DNA from: Hedera helix | Taxonomy: Eukaryota; Streptophyta; Magnoliopsida; Apiales; Araliaceae | Assembly (NCBI GenBank): GCA_947179155.2 | Contig: OX359280.1 | Coordinates: forward strand, 11,027,001 to 11,091,000 | DNA: 64,000 bases | Direction: 5' to 3' | Shown here: piece after piece, positions 11,688 to 23,838 of the stretch | Numbering within the stretch: the first letter of the stretch is position 1 | Layout: every line of letters begins with the position of its first letter | Translations under genes and position numbers: made by a program | The notes under the pieces: generated by a model | What the model was told of the DNA's origin: nothing | The model's database searches: none | Seen by the model: the letters and a program-made list of their open reading frames with translations, nothing else

Positions 11688-12780
11688 ATAATGAATTTCA
11701 TAACAAATAATATGAGGAAAAAAAATTATAATACTAAGGTAACATGAACCCATTTCAAATGAATGAAAGTAACTGAGGAATTTGTCTTTTGAAACATGAT
11801 AATTGAACATTATACTGAGGGTCACAATATCATTGAACATAGGTTAGTCAATAACAATATTGATAACATGTATGTATCATAAGACCATAAACCTTAAGCC
11901 CGTACTCGAGGTGATCAGCCTCTCGTACCTATGATTGTGCACATCATATTACCGCATATCACGGAATTTCAAATTTAAGACCTGCAACAACTTTATTCTT
12001 TGGAACATGATTATTCACCTCAGTTTCTAAGAGTCCGCACCAAAACAATTTGGTTTGGTTCAGCACTTATCAATAAAGAGTAATTTGAAATTTAATTGTA
12101 CCAAAAGTCTAGCCGAACAAATGGTCTAGACTCATAATTATCAACTTACTAAAAAATAATTTTGTTTCATTATGAATGGCATTTAAGAATAAATGTGTGT
12201 AACAAAAGAGATTTTCAATTGAATAATTCACAGTATCAACTGAAATCAATATTCAAGAAAATGGAATAATGATGGAACTTTAGGAAATAGAGCTCAATAA
12301 AGATTCTAATATCTAACACATGATTAATGGTTCAAATTTAGGGTTTAGGAACTTGCCTCGATGTCCGATTATTAAATTAACGACTAACTATCCCTTCTTG
12401 GGCAACCTATAATAATAACATAATCAAATCATAATTATTTAGTAACCCACGATATTAATTTATATAATTAATATTACTCATAACCTAATTATTCTACCCA
12501 TCGACTCTATATGGGTCTTTAAAATTAATTATAATCTATTTTGGTTATTAATCCTAATTATGTTATTTTATTTCTCATTATTAAACATTTAATAATTAAT
12601 TGGAATTATTCCTCAAAATTGAAAAATTATTAAATTTAATTTATAAAATATTTTTATATAATTTTCTGATTTTATATGATTTTTATTAATTTTAAAACAT
12701 TTATTTTAATTAATTTAATCTCCAATGGCATTTTCGTAATTATTCTGAAAATCGAAACCGGGGGCATAACGGTAATTTCT

Positions 12781-12975
12781 CAGAAAATCGGTCGGTCGCG
12801 CGTTGCGCGCACCGCCCTCCTGTCCAGCCAAAACGACGTCATTTGCCCTGCACCCGGAAAAACTGGGCGTCGCGCAATGTGCGGCCTGCCTTTTCTACCC
12901 AAAACGGTGTCGTTTATGGGCCGGTTCCGGAAAAAAAAAAATTGGCCTCGCGCAATGCGCGGACGGCCAAAAATT
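12781..12975 (-). repeat. GC-rich hairpin island in LTR B
   Basis: The block contains GCGCGTTGCGCGC, CGCGCAATGTGCGG and CGCGCAATGCGCG together with AACGACGTCATTTG and AACGGTGTCGTTT. CGCGCAATGCGCG is a perfect 5-bp stem with a 3-base loop. The two frames crossing it (12676-13017 and 12803-13075) have no recognisable product. Confidence 0.75.
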
Positions 12976-13352
12976 TTTCTTCCTTCTTCCTCTGTTCACA
13001 GTAGTCACCCCAAATAATTTTTCTAACATTTTTGCTATTATTTTCCAACATATAACTACACTAAATATCATATAATTCACCCATACACATCAAAAAAATA
13101 TATAGAACAATTATATAATTATTTCCAAATTTTTTCATATAATTATTTTATCTCCACAAATACCCAAATAAATCAATAAAAATAGTTTTATATCTTCCTT
13201 TGAAGCTTTATATGCACTCGGATGGCTGAGAAATAATTCTCTCTCCTACTCGTGGTGGTGAACGCCGGTGGCAGTTGATGGTGGCGAAGAAGAAAAAGAA
13301 AACTGATGGTTTGTTTGTTTGGTTGTATGATTATTATTATTATTTATTTATT

Positions 13353-13354
<2 letters not shown>

Positions 13355-13391
<37 letters not shown>
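13355..13391. repeat. (TA)n microsatellite
   Basis: TA repeat of about 37 bp inside LTR B. Confidence 0.95.
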
Positions 13392-13397
<6 letters not shown>

Positions 13398-14948
13398 CAT
13401 ACTTGCATACTTTGAATTGCTTTTAATTTTCTGTCTTGATTCCACCGACTTAGTCTAAGTCGGTGAGATAATTACCATGCATATGTACATTTTTAATACA
13501 TTATGCAATTAATTCGGGTAATAAATATTTTATATAATGTATATAAAATATTTATTTTAATTTACCAAAATTCATAAAATAATTTATAAATAATATTTAT
13601 ATATTTTTGGGGTACCTTATTTGATAAATTTTGTACACGCACAATGACATGCATGTACTTATATGAAGTATTTTATACCTCCGAAATTAATAAAATAATA
13701 CCCATAATTTAATAAAATTATATTTTTCTATTTTTCAACTTTGTTATATATACATTACATAAACATACATGTATTTCTATTATTACATAATATATACATA
13801 TATCAATTATTATATATATTATGTATTATAATAATTTCTTTTACATGCATAATTCACAAAACATTACATCTCATAAAAATAGAAATAATTCTATTTTACA
13901 TAAACGTAAATTTAAATTATCTTATTAAAATAAGAATCACCCATATTTATTAATTATTCCTTTTTCACTATTTCATATACTTTATATAAACTTTACAACA
14001 TAATTTTGTATAATTTATATAATTATTAACATTTTCTTTAATAAATTTATTTTCTTGTATAAATTATATATTACCCTCATATAATTTATATAATCAAAAT
14101 TCTTCAATATTTAATTATATTTCCTTATATAAAATATATAATTTATTTCTATATATTTTATATAATTAATTCCCTTCTTAAAATTTTCAAATATTTCTCA
14201 TAATTATTAATTAATCCATAATCAATAATTATGACCTCATTAATTACCTCATTAACTTTTAATTTAATTTAGGATTAATTTCCAATATTAATCCTCTTTT
14301 CATTAACATATATCATTAAATTAATAACCGTAATAGAAATATACATCCATAAGTAATTTACATAATTCAGATTAACTTCCTAGTTTAAATAGTTAAAATA
14401 CACACATTTTATTTATTTAAACTTTTTACACGTCATAATATCTTGGATATTACACAAATCAGGGAACAGAAATGCGTGCTAACTTTCACAATTGATATAT
14501 ATTCTGATAAACCTTTTTGGGGGTAAATAGTGTTACGATATGGTAAGAATTTGTAATGACCACGAATTTTATTAGACGTTGTAATTATAATTATTATATA
14601 ATTAGCAATGAATTAAAATTTTTGCACTAATTAATTGTGCATTAGATAATTGAATAAATATACTTGTGTATGTGTATATTTATTTAAAGTAATGAAGCAA
14701 GATGTTATAATTAACTAAAGCTTAAATTCAAATGAGTTGTTAAACTAGATCAATTAAATTTACCTAGTAGTCTATGTAATTAATTAAACCCTAGCCCAAT
14801 GCTTGATTTAATTAAATGTGACATATGTGAATTAATGTTAGCCCAATAGAACATTTAAATTGAGTCCATCCAAATTAAATGGATGAGCCCAATATATTAA
14901 ATCCTAGAGTCCAATGTGGAGCCCAATAGAAAGTCAAAATTGGTCAAC

Positions 14949-14950
<2 letters not shown>

Positions 14951-14993
<43 letters not shown>
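14951..14993. repeat. (TA)n microsatellite
   Basis: TA repeat of about 43 bp inside LTR C. Confidence 0.95.
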
Positions 14994-14995
<2 letters not shown>

Positions 14996-15239
14996 GTAAG
15001 CATGAAAAATAAATGAAAAATGGCATAAAAGGCCATTTTGGCCAGTTGGGAGGGGCCCCACAAGGGGGTGACTTGTTTTGCTTGGATTGCTTAATTCACA
15101 CACAATGTAATAGTTGTTCACCAACCCTAGTCATTCCACTTGTCCATCACATTGTCAATCAAGTAAATAGTAATCTTAATTAGCATTAAATTCACCAACA
15201 CTAGTGGATTAGGAGAATTGATGATGGATTAGTAATGTG

Positions 15240-15247
15240 CTATAAAT
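15240..15247 (+). promoter_or_regulatory. TATA box of LTR C
   Basis: GCTATAAATAGAGTGTTCTAC, followed after about 60 bp by AGAGAGAAAAAGTGAGAG. The arrangement matches LTRs A and G. Confidence 0.6.
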
Positions 15248-16209
15248 AGAGTGTTCTACACTTGTGTTATGTTGGTTAGTTCATTTGTAAGCATTTCTAG
15301 AGAGAAAAAGTGAGAGCATTTGAGAGAGAAAAGAGAGAAACACTTGTGAGTTGTGAGAAATTGCTAGAGAAAGTGCTTGGTGGATGTCCAATAGCCTCAT
15401 ATCATAATTTGGTAGGAGAAGAAGAAGAGCACACAAGTCATTAAGGTTTAAAAGTACTCCATCCATTTCTTATTTCATTTTTATAGCCTATATGTGTTTT
15501 AATCGGTTAAATGTATTTTTAACCGATCAAAACTTGTTTTGATGGTCTAGAAGTTTTAAACTATGTTATATATGTATATTCATGGTTTGATGTGTGTATA
15601 TCATGTTTTGGTATGTGTGGAATGCATGAAAATAGTAGAAATGTCCATATTAAGCTTTACCGGTAAAACCTTAGTGAAACGTGTGGTATTTAATGTTTTA
15701 GTTTGAAATGTACAAGTTGGAAAATGGATTTTTATGGTTAGAAAGTTACATATATGAGTTTTAAAGAAAACCCAACTTGTAGCTTTCAAAAATATGGAAA
15801 AACAAAGAAGTTATGGATTTTACCGCAATGTAGGTCGTTTTTAAACCCTAGATGGTTCAATCTTAATTTTCGTGTCAAAACGTTTTCAAAAAATGTAATT
15901 GAACCATGGAATATTGTAAAACAAGAAGTTAGGAAGACAACAACACTAAGTTGGAGTCATTTGAATGTATAGATTTTATTTTAGTCAAGTTTGAACCATT
16001 ACAGCCAAGGATTGGTGAAGTTGGTTTTCACTTTATCCTGGTGAGCAGTTTTGAGTCTAGTTACGTTCGGAATTTGGATTTGTGATCTAAAGAGAAATTG
16101 TAGAGGGGAAAATTCTAATGAGAATGGACTCAAGAATTACATCAAAATATTTTAAAATGAAGAAGTTATGGATGTCGGAGCGTCAGAGAGTCGAGCAGTC
16201 AAAAAGTTG

Positions 16210-16325
16210 ACTTCCGGACAGATTGGCCGAATGCACTTGCGCCCGGTGTGGCGCAGCTGCGCTAGAACAATCTGCCTAATAGATTTTGTTGGGTCCGAGT
16301 TCGGTCGGGTCGGTTCGGATCGAGT
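16210..16325 (+). repeat. GC-rich patch in LTR C
   Basis: Contains TTGCGCCCGGTGTGGCGCAGCTGCGC (given in parts: TTGCGC, GGCGCA, GCTGCGC) followed by TCGGTCGGGTCGGTTCGG. It sits about 950 bp downstream of the TATA box, the same relative place as the islands of B and D. Confidence 0.55.
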
Positions 16326-16494
16326 TTTCTTTGATAAATTAAGTTAAAATAAGTGTAAAATGAATGCACTTGGATATTAAACCAATATATGGAGTTTATT
16401 AGTAACTAATTGGTAGCTAAATGTTTAAAATAAATGCTACAATTAACACAATTAAAGAGTCCACTATTGGTATTGTTTGTGATATAATATTATT

Positions 16495-16980
16495 AAATGG
16501 TTAATAATATTAATATGTGATTAAAAGATTATTAAATGATTATAACATTTGTAAATGATTAAATATTACTACATTGGTAATAATATTAATAAGTCAATAA
16601 AATATTATTAAATAAGTAATAATATTAGATAATGAATAAAATATTATTAAATAATTAATAATATTAGATAATGAATAAAATATTATTAAATAAGTAATAA
16701 ATTAATAAGTCAATGAAATATTATTAAATGATTAATAATATTAGAGAATGAATAAAATATTATTAAATGATTAATAATATTAGATAATGATTAAAATATT
16801 ATTAAATAAGTAATAATATTAATAAGATAATAAAATATTATTAAATGATTAATAATATTAGAATATTAATAAAGTATTATTAAATAATTAATAATATTAG
16901 AAGGATAATGAAATATTATTAAATGATTAATAATATTATAAGACTAATAAAATATTATTAAATTGCTAATAATATTAGAT
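16495..16980 (+). repeat. AT-rich tandem array in LTR C
   Basis: Around 13 units of AATATTATTAAATNATTAAT plus a spacer such as AATATTAGATAATGAATAA, with a period near 37 bp. AATATTATTAAAT and its near complement ATTAATAATATT let each unit fold. Confidence 0.8.
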
Positions 16981-19329
16981 AAGTGTATGATGTAATATCC
17001 CGGATATTTAAATGAATTAGAAATAAAATATTTAATATTTAATAAAGGTTGGAGTTTGATAACCTAGTAGTGATAGATAAATAGAGGTCCAAATTAAATT
17101 TAACGGACTAACTTAGATATGGTGATATCAAAATTTTTGATAAGTTAGCAAGTAAAGTGATAATTCAATAAACTTGACTAACAACAAGTCTAATTAAATT
17201 AAGAGAATTAATTAGTGGAGTTATGTAATTATGCGACGTGTTGCGTGTAAATTAAATATGTATTTATATGAATATATATATGCATGCACATTTAGTAACA
17301 TAATTTAATGGTTAATTAAATTGTGATAAATAGATAGATTAATATTAAATTAATCCGAATTTGAATTAAAAAGGTTTATTGTGGAATTAATTTATTCATT
17401 AATCAACAATTATGCAAATTGTTGATAAATTATTTGTGAGGAATAATTATGTAAATTATATAATTATAAATTATATAAAGTAGTTGAATTAATTAAGGGA
17501 GATTAGTAATTGTAGATATGTACAACATTTAATTTCATATATATGAAGGGATTAAATTAATTAAGTAATTTTAAATAGTAATTGAATATATTAAATGAAT
17601 ATATTCTATAATTAAATAAATCATTGTAAATGATTTATGAGAATGAGAAATTTAATTATACAATTATTTGTGTAATATTAATTAAATAATTAAATAAATT
17701 ATTTAAATAAGAAATTGAGTAAATATATTATTATTTTAATGTATTTTCGGGTAAATGGATGTATTTCCATAATTGATGAGAAATGAATTATTTAATGTAA
17801 ATGTATTAAATAATTTAATTTATGGCCTAAATAATATATATTAAATTATATATTGTATTTATTTTAATTTCATAATTTATTGTGAAATTGTTTTTGAGGT
17901 AAAGTAATGTGTATAAATAATATATATAGATTATATATATTAGTATTAGCGAACACACTCTAAAGTTTTAATATCAAAATAATTGATAAGTTGTCATTAA
18001 TTAAATATTCAATTAAATTGAATATAATGAGTGAATTAAATATAATAAATTAATTAATATGATTATTAATTAATGTAAATAATGTAAAATATTATTAATA
18101 ATATTATTAGTCCATTTAGTAATTTAATACTTATGGGTTAGAATATTTAATTATTTATTCAATCTAATTATTTATTTAATCATGGATTGAATAATTAATG
18201 TGTAAATTATTAAATTAGCCCAACATGGGTTAATTAGTAGTCCAAGTGGAGAATAATAAAATTTGACAATTTAGTGGCCCAAACAATTTAATAGAAGCCC
18301 AATTGGTATTTTAAATTAAAGCCCAATGCTTGGCCCACTTGAAAAATGCTTTATAAAACTATTATTTATTAAAAGTGACTTTGGTCAATCTTTTTGGGAC
18401 AAGTAACTTGGTTGTTGCCGGCAAAAGGGAGTAAATGATAGTTAATTGATTTTGTGTTTATTTTATTTTTCTTTTAATTAAATAAAGGATTGCTTGTTTA
18501 TTTTTTTAAGTACATGACACCATCCCTCTTCCACCAACTAAGTCATGGGCTATCTTTCTTGTGCAAGTATCCAAGTGAGGAGCATTATGACTTATAGATA
18601 TAATTTTGTATCTAAGAATTTTGCATGTATACTTGAAATGATAGACATTATACTTCATTTATTTTCTAAGTTCCAAAAGAGAGAGTTTGAGAGAAATAGT
18701 TTGGGAGAGTAAGAATTTTTGAGAGAGAGCATGGAGAAGGTAGAGAAGGAGATCTTGGTGCATGTCTTCAAGTTGCACCACCTATTTTGGAAGAAAAATG
18801 AAGATAGCCATTAAAATGAGGTAATGGTTATTTTAAATGTAGTTTATTTTTTTTAATTAAATAAACTAACATGTGAGTATAAACATATTAATATAGTTAA
18901 TAATGTGTAGTAGTAATATTTATGTCATGCTTGAATTAATATACTTGGTTTGTGTTTTGGTATAATTTATATGCTAAAAACATGTGTTTGGTGGTGTTAA
19001 ATCAAGTCTCAAAGTAATGACAAGAAAATAATTTTTATAATATTTAGATTTAATGTTATAATATTATAGAACATTAAATCATGAGAAAAACAAAGTTTGA
19101 ATCACTCAAAATGGAGTTATACACAAAAAGTTATGATTTGTGGTAGTTTATGTGATGTAAAAAATTTTATAAAAATTTTTAATATTAAATCATGAAAAAT
19201 TAAATTTTCATGTTATAAATTGATATTAAGTGATTGGTAATTTTTTTGGATTTTTAAAACTTACTTGAAGGTGTAATTTTTATTAAAGTGGTGTATTAAA
19301 GTTACTGTTCACAATCTGCTTGGAAGAAG

Positions 19330-19520
19330 AAAAAAATCACTGTCCGCGCAATGCGCGAGCTACTGTTTACCCGCCAGACGCGCTATAATACGACGCCGTT
19401 TTGGGTACAAAAAAATCAGTTCCCGCGCGACATGCGCGGAAGCCAACAAACGGTGTTACAAAACGGCACCGTTTTGGTACAGTAGAAATGTCAGCGCGCG
19501 CAATGCGCGAGATACCGATT
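19330..19520 (+). repeat. GC-rich hairpin island in 5' LTR of D
   Basis: Three hairpin motifs: CCGCGCAATGCGCGAGC (about 19343), CCGCGCGACATGCGCGGAAG (about 19423) and GCGCGCAATGCGCGAG (about 19495). They are interleaved with ACGCCGTTTTGGG and AACGGCACCGTTTTGG. The block follows the text TTACTGTTCAC. An identical copy lies at about 26178-26368. Confidence 0.85.
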
Positions 19521-19705
19521 TTGGCAAAATTACATTTTTGCCCCTCCGGTCTTTTTTCTGCGAAATTACGAAATTGCCCCTCCGTTCGTTTTTCGACTTA
19601 ATTACAGAATTGTCATTCTGGATAATTTTAATTAATTTAAATGTTTAAAAATTAATTTAAAATTATAACAAAAATAATAATAATACCAAAAATGATATTT
19701 AGGTA

Positions 19706-20250
19706 TATAATATTATATTTTTCAAATATAATATGTATTTAGGATTAATATTTAAATGTTGTAAATATTAATCTAGTTATTTTAATATTATATTTTTCCA
19801 AATATAATAAGTATTTAGGATTAATATTTAAATGATTGTAAATATTAATCTAGTTAGTTTAATATTATATTTTTCAAATATAATAAATATTTAGGATTAA
19901 TATTTAAATATTTTAAATATTAATCTAGTTAGTTTAATATTATATTTTTTTAAATATAATAAGTATTTAGGATTAATATTTAAATGATTGTAAATATTAA
20001 TCTAGTTAGTTTAATATTATATTTTTCAAATATAATAAATATTTAGGATTAATATTTAAATGTTGTAAATATTAATCTAGTTAGTTTAATATTATATTTT
20101 TTTTCAAATATAATAAGTATTTAGGATTAATATTTAAATGTTGTAAATATTAATCTAGTTAGTTTAATATTATATTTTCAAATATAATAAATATTTAGGA
20201 TTAATATTTAAATGTTTTAAATATTAATCTAGTTGGTTTAATATTATATC
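19706..20250 (+). repeat. 76-bp tandem array in 5' LTR of D, about 7 copies
   Basis: Units start at about 19706, 19782, 19860, 19935, 20012, 20088 and 20165, with a partial unit at 20240. Each contains AATATTATATTTTTCAAATA, TTTAGGATTAATATTTAAAT and TAAATATTAATCTAGTTAGT. The palindromic pair GGATTAATATTTAAA/TAAATATTAATC allows each unit to fold. Its copy lies at about 26554-27098. Confidence 0.9.
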
Positions 20251-20261
20251 TTCTGAATTTA

Positions 20262-20500
20262 TGATTAAATTAATTATTATTTAATTAATATTAAATAATA
20301 AACAAGGATGATAAATTAATTAATTATTATTTAATTACTATTAAATAATAATTAAAGACAACTAAGATTGATTATTTAATTATTTATTATTTGATTAACT
20401 TTAAATAATAAATAAATCTAGTAAGTTATTATTTACTGTTAAATAATAACTAAAAGTAGTTAATTACTTACTATTTAATTAATGCTAAATAGTAATTAAA
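20262..20500. repeat. AT-palindrome block in D
   Basis: Units of the type ATTATTTAATTAATATTAAATAATA, resembling the larger array of LTR A. The copy in the 3' LTR is at about 27110-27348. Confidence 0.7.
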
Positions 20501-21200
20501 TGAAATAAAGAATATGTCTTTTAACTCTTTTGTTTAAACAATTATAATAAATTGTTTAATAGTTTAATGAGTGTTTAACACTTGAGAAAATTATTTTCTA
20601 AACTTATTAAATTATTAACCTAATATGATTGAGGGTCTATAAGGTTAATGATATTGTTTTGACTGATGTATATCATGTGTTAGTACTTATGTGGTAGATA
20701 AGTTCCTTAGTAAGCGTATAGTTGTGCAAATACGCCGTATTAATTATTAGACCAACTTTATTGATGTTAGGTCTTTCAAAGTCAGTTAGTTAAAGCTAGA
20801 CATTTATTGTAGCTGAGCAGACAGGCAAGTTTCCTAAACCCTACTCAATTTATATTCGAGCAGGATATATTATTTTATTGTTCAAGTCCCTAACTCAAAT
20901 TCAAGTTATTACGTTTCAAGCATGCTATGGTTTAATTCGGTATAATTATTCCACCTCTTTAAATTGTTGATTCGCACATAGTGCTTGTTGCATGTGTTCA
21001 TCAGGTATGAAAGGCTGATCACCTTCATTACCATAAGGTTCAGTTAAATTTGTTCATGGTCATTATTGACACTCAACATTTATTTATTCAGTCATTCAAT
21101 TATTGAAATTATGACTCGTACTCTTTCACAATTATTATATTGTTGAAAATTCAAAAGCTTATTCTTTCTTTCAATCATGATATATCGTTATCATATTTAA

Positions 21201-21238
21201 ACTTGCTGAGCAAAGTCGTTGCTCACTCTTGCTATATC
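21201..21238 (+). other. conserved LTR stem-loop, copy in D (5' LTR)
   Basis: CTTGCTGAGCAAAGTCGTTG then CTCACTCTTGCTATATCATG; TGAGCAA pairs with TTGCTCA. The 3' LTR copy is at 28049-28086. Confidence 0.65.
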
Positions 21239-21536
21239 ATGATAACAAATTTCAGAATAATACGAATGTCCGAGGAGAGACGGAGACAGAAGCAACAGAC
21301 AAGATTATAGTGTTATGCATTATAACTAAATTGTTATATGATGTAAGTAATTTTGTAAACCTTTTTATGAATCGAAAGGTATACCTGTAAGTTAAGGTTA
21401 GAAACCTTGGGAAATGTTGTAGAATAAACAATTTATGTTTATATATTCCGCATTAGTTATAGAACGTGTATGAAGATGATGTATCGTGACGTACCAAGTC
21501 TAGGGTTTGAGGAACCCGAATTTGGGGGCGTTACAA

Positions 21537-21550
21537 GTTGGTATCAGAGC
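21537..21550 (+). other. primer binding site of D
   Basis: GTTGGTATCAGAGC lies immediately after the 5' LTR. TGGTATCAGAGC is the usual plant PBS complementary to the 3' end of initiator methionine tRNA. Confidence 0.85.
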
Positions 21551-22120
21551 TGATAGGTTATAGTTCTTAGGTAGTAGTACCTTAGGCTATAATCCTGGAA
21601 AGGTAATGAAGACAGTGAAAGGATAAACTCAGATATAGTTTAGAAATAAACATATACAGTTCATAAAGTAGAAAATAAATCTATATAGATACATAGATAT
21701 ATTAAAAGATTCAAAGAAGGATCTTCAATGAGTGTAATCCAAATAAATGGAATAAGAATCAGGGAACACTTGATTCAAGAATTTAAAAAGAGAAGGATCG
21801 TACAGTAAAATGATCAGAGATGAATGATAAGATGATAGAATTAAACGATCCTAGAATAAAGGAGAAATAGTACAGTGAAATCAATTGCGTTATAAGATCA
21901 CGATGATCATAGTAAAATCATGGAATGACAAATGGTCTGTTAAATGATTAAAGAGGTGGTTTTGATAGCATGGTGCTATAACAATGAAGATATTGAAATA
22001 GTAACAAGTGGACTCTTGAAGTGTTGAGTGTGATAAGGTATGAATTGACAAAATTCATATCAAGTTAAGAGAAGTTAGAGGTTTGTAGGTTTTTAATTGA
22101 GGACTCATATTAGTGGTTAA

Positions 22121-22350
22121 GTTGTACAATTTCTTGTATGGGCAGGGAATTTGTGCTTGGTTTTAGAGCCGCTTAGCTTCCTATATGAATATAGTAGTTG
22201 AGTTGAACAGTTCTTTGTATGGGCGGGGGATTTGTTCGTGGTTTAACGACCGCTTAACTTTCTATATTGATTAGTGGCCGAGTTGACCAATTTCTTGTAT
22301 GGGCAGGAGATTGTGTTTGGTTTGACAACCACTTAGCTTCCTATAATGAT
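22121..22350 (+). repeat. 80-bp tandem repeat, 3 copies
   Basis: Units start GTTGTACAATTTCTTGTATG (22121), GTTGAACAGTTCTTTGTATG (22202) and GTTGACCAATTTCTTGTATG (22282). Each continues GGGCRGG and ends CGCTTAGCTTCCTATA or similar. Confidence 0.85.
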
Positions 22351-23805
22351 AATCGATTTGAACCCGGTGTCACGCTATTCGATGTATATATGGTGAGAAG
22401 GTGATTCTTTTCTCATAATATATTGGGTAGGTAGAGAATATTAACATAAGTACGTGTTTTTTTTTTAAACTCATATTGATGGTAAGTTCGTGACTCATAA
22501 TCGTATGGTGGAACCCCTCAGCGAATGGACTATGTTGGTCTGACTAGGATAAGTTCCTCAACCCATATGATTGTGGTAAGTTCCTGAACCCCTAATGTGT
22601 GGTAAGTTTGATGAACAGTGAGTATGGGTAGAGTTAAGTAGCAAGATTAAAGCTATACTAGATATAGTTATTAAGTTGGAAAAGAAGGTGGAGGAAAAAT
22701 TTGAGGTGTTTTGAGGTTTTAGGATATTCCAAATCTTCTAGCTATGCTAGACTTTGAAATTCTTAAAAATCGTGCCAAATTCGCACTTTTGTGCTTTTGA
22801 AAAGACAAATGTATTTTTGAAATCATTAATGCATTTAGTGCAGAGATGATAACCGATGGAGTCATCAATGCAGAGTAACCTAGTGTTGGATGTATTTTTA
22901 AGCCCACTATGGTATGATGTAATATGACAAAGTCAAAATGATTTTTAGTATTTTGAAACGTTTAAAGAAGAGTCTATGCTAATTGTTTCGGCTAGACAAA
23001 TTGATTTGAAAATATCAAAATGTATTTATAAAATCATCACACGCCATTAAAGCCATGGTGCAGAGATGAAAAGACGGAATCCTCAACGCACTGTTGCAAC
23101 GGTGCGGTATCATGAAGTCCTATAAATGAATTTTTGTTATTTTAACTAATCTGAAATGATTTTTGAGTCGTAATATACGAACAGTTCAATGATGTGAGTC
23201 TATGTCATTTATTTTGACTGGACACTTTTTGGTCAGAAATGACTCGAGTTTTATTTTCCAATCCAACTTATGCTGGAGCGGAATTTTGTAGTAAGTCTGA
23301 GGTGAACAACCCCATAATGGGGGATATGTCAGAGCCATGAATAAAGAACCCGCGAGGGGGCGCCCAACAGTGGTGGCATGCTGATATGGGTTGGTAAATC
23401 CAAAGAGTTCGACCCCGTGAGAAGTCGTTGTGCACAACGCAGAAGTACGATAGGCTGATCACCTAGCGTACACCTATGGAATGTTTTCAGTCTTTGTGAT
23501 TGATAAACACTCTGTTTATAAGTATTTACAGGGATAAATACAATTTATTCGGAATTCAGTTAATTCCATGTTCACAGTCTTGATGACCCCTCAGCGTATT
23601 ATGAAAGTTTTAATGAATATTTTGATTTTCAATTTATTCTTCTGTAAGATATTGATTTTCAATTTATTCTTATGCAAGCTATTCAATTGTTCTGGAATTA
23701 TGAGTTTAGAAGTATGAACTTCCTAGAAAAGGGTGGTCATAGAAATTTGATGAGTAAAGAGTTATTCTCAGAGATGAAAATTTGTAGAAATGAGTATGAT
23801 GAAAT

Positions 23806-23838
23806 TTCGGGGACGAAATTTTTAGAAGAAGGGGTGAA
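23806..23838 (+). other. polypurine tract of D
   Basis: TTCGGGGACGAAATTTTTAG followed by AAGAAGGGGTGAA just before the 3' LTR TG. It matches the normal PPT position and the phrase usual at the 3' end of Tekay-type elements. Element E has a matching TTCCGAGGACGGAATTTT at its own PPT. Confidence 0.75.

Larger units (their letters stand above)
11320..14454 (-). mobile_element. solo LTR 'B', 3135 bp, minus orientation
   Basis: On the plus strand it starts TGTGACGCCCCC and ends ATCTTGGATATTACA. Its reverse complement therefore starts TGTAATATCC and ends GGGGGCGTCACA, like LTRs A and D. A perfect 5-bp TSD caaat flanks it (11315-11319 and 14455-14459). It carries the conserved stem-loop (11655-11687), a GC-rich island (12781-12975), a (TA)n tract and a CT-rich leader on the minus strand. 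It lacks PBS and coding sequence. It is inserted in LTR A. Confidence 0.9.
16991..21535 (+). repeat. 5' LTR of D (4545 bp)
   Basis: TGTAATATCCC to GGGGGCGTTACA. Holds a GC-rich hairpin island (19330-19520), a 76-bp tandem array (19706-20250), an AT-palindrome block (20262-20500) and the conserved stem-loop (21201-21238). The LTR frame at 19401-19601 and its copy at 26249-26449 only reflect the GC island. Confidence 0.95.
21536..23838 (+). mobile_element. internal domain of D, non-coding
   Basis: After the PBS come A-rich sequence, an 80-bp tandem repeat (22121-22350) and two similar segments of about 220 bp (about 22690-22910 and 22915-23135, both with GTGCAGAGATGA). A stretch at about 23270-23610 then resembles the 3' half of LTR C (near 28950-29170). 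The longest frames (62-83 codons) show no motif. It carries the signals needed for reverse transcription but no protein gene. Confidence 0.85.

Noticed and set aside
12676..13017. 113-codon frame in LTR B
   Set aside because: Lies across the hairpin island of a solo LTR and shows no recognisable domain.
16495..16980. CRISPR-like regular repeats
   Set aside because: The units are AT-rich minisatellites without unique spacers, inside a plant LTR; no bacterial context.
19401..19601. 66-codon frame, repeated at 26249-26449
   Set aside because: Both copies are in the D LTRs and cross the GC island; repetition comes from LTR identity, not selection.
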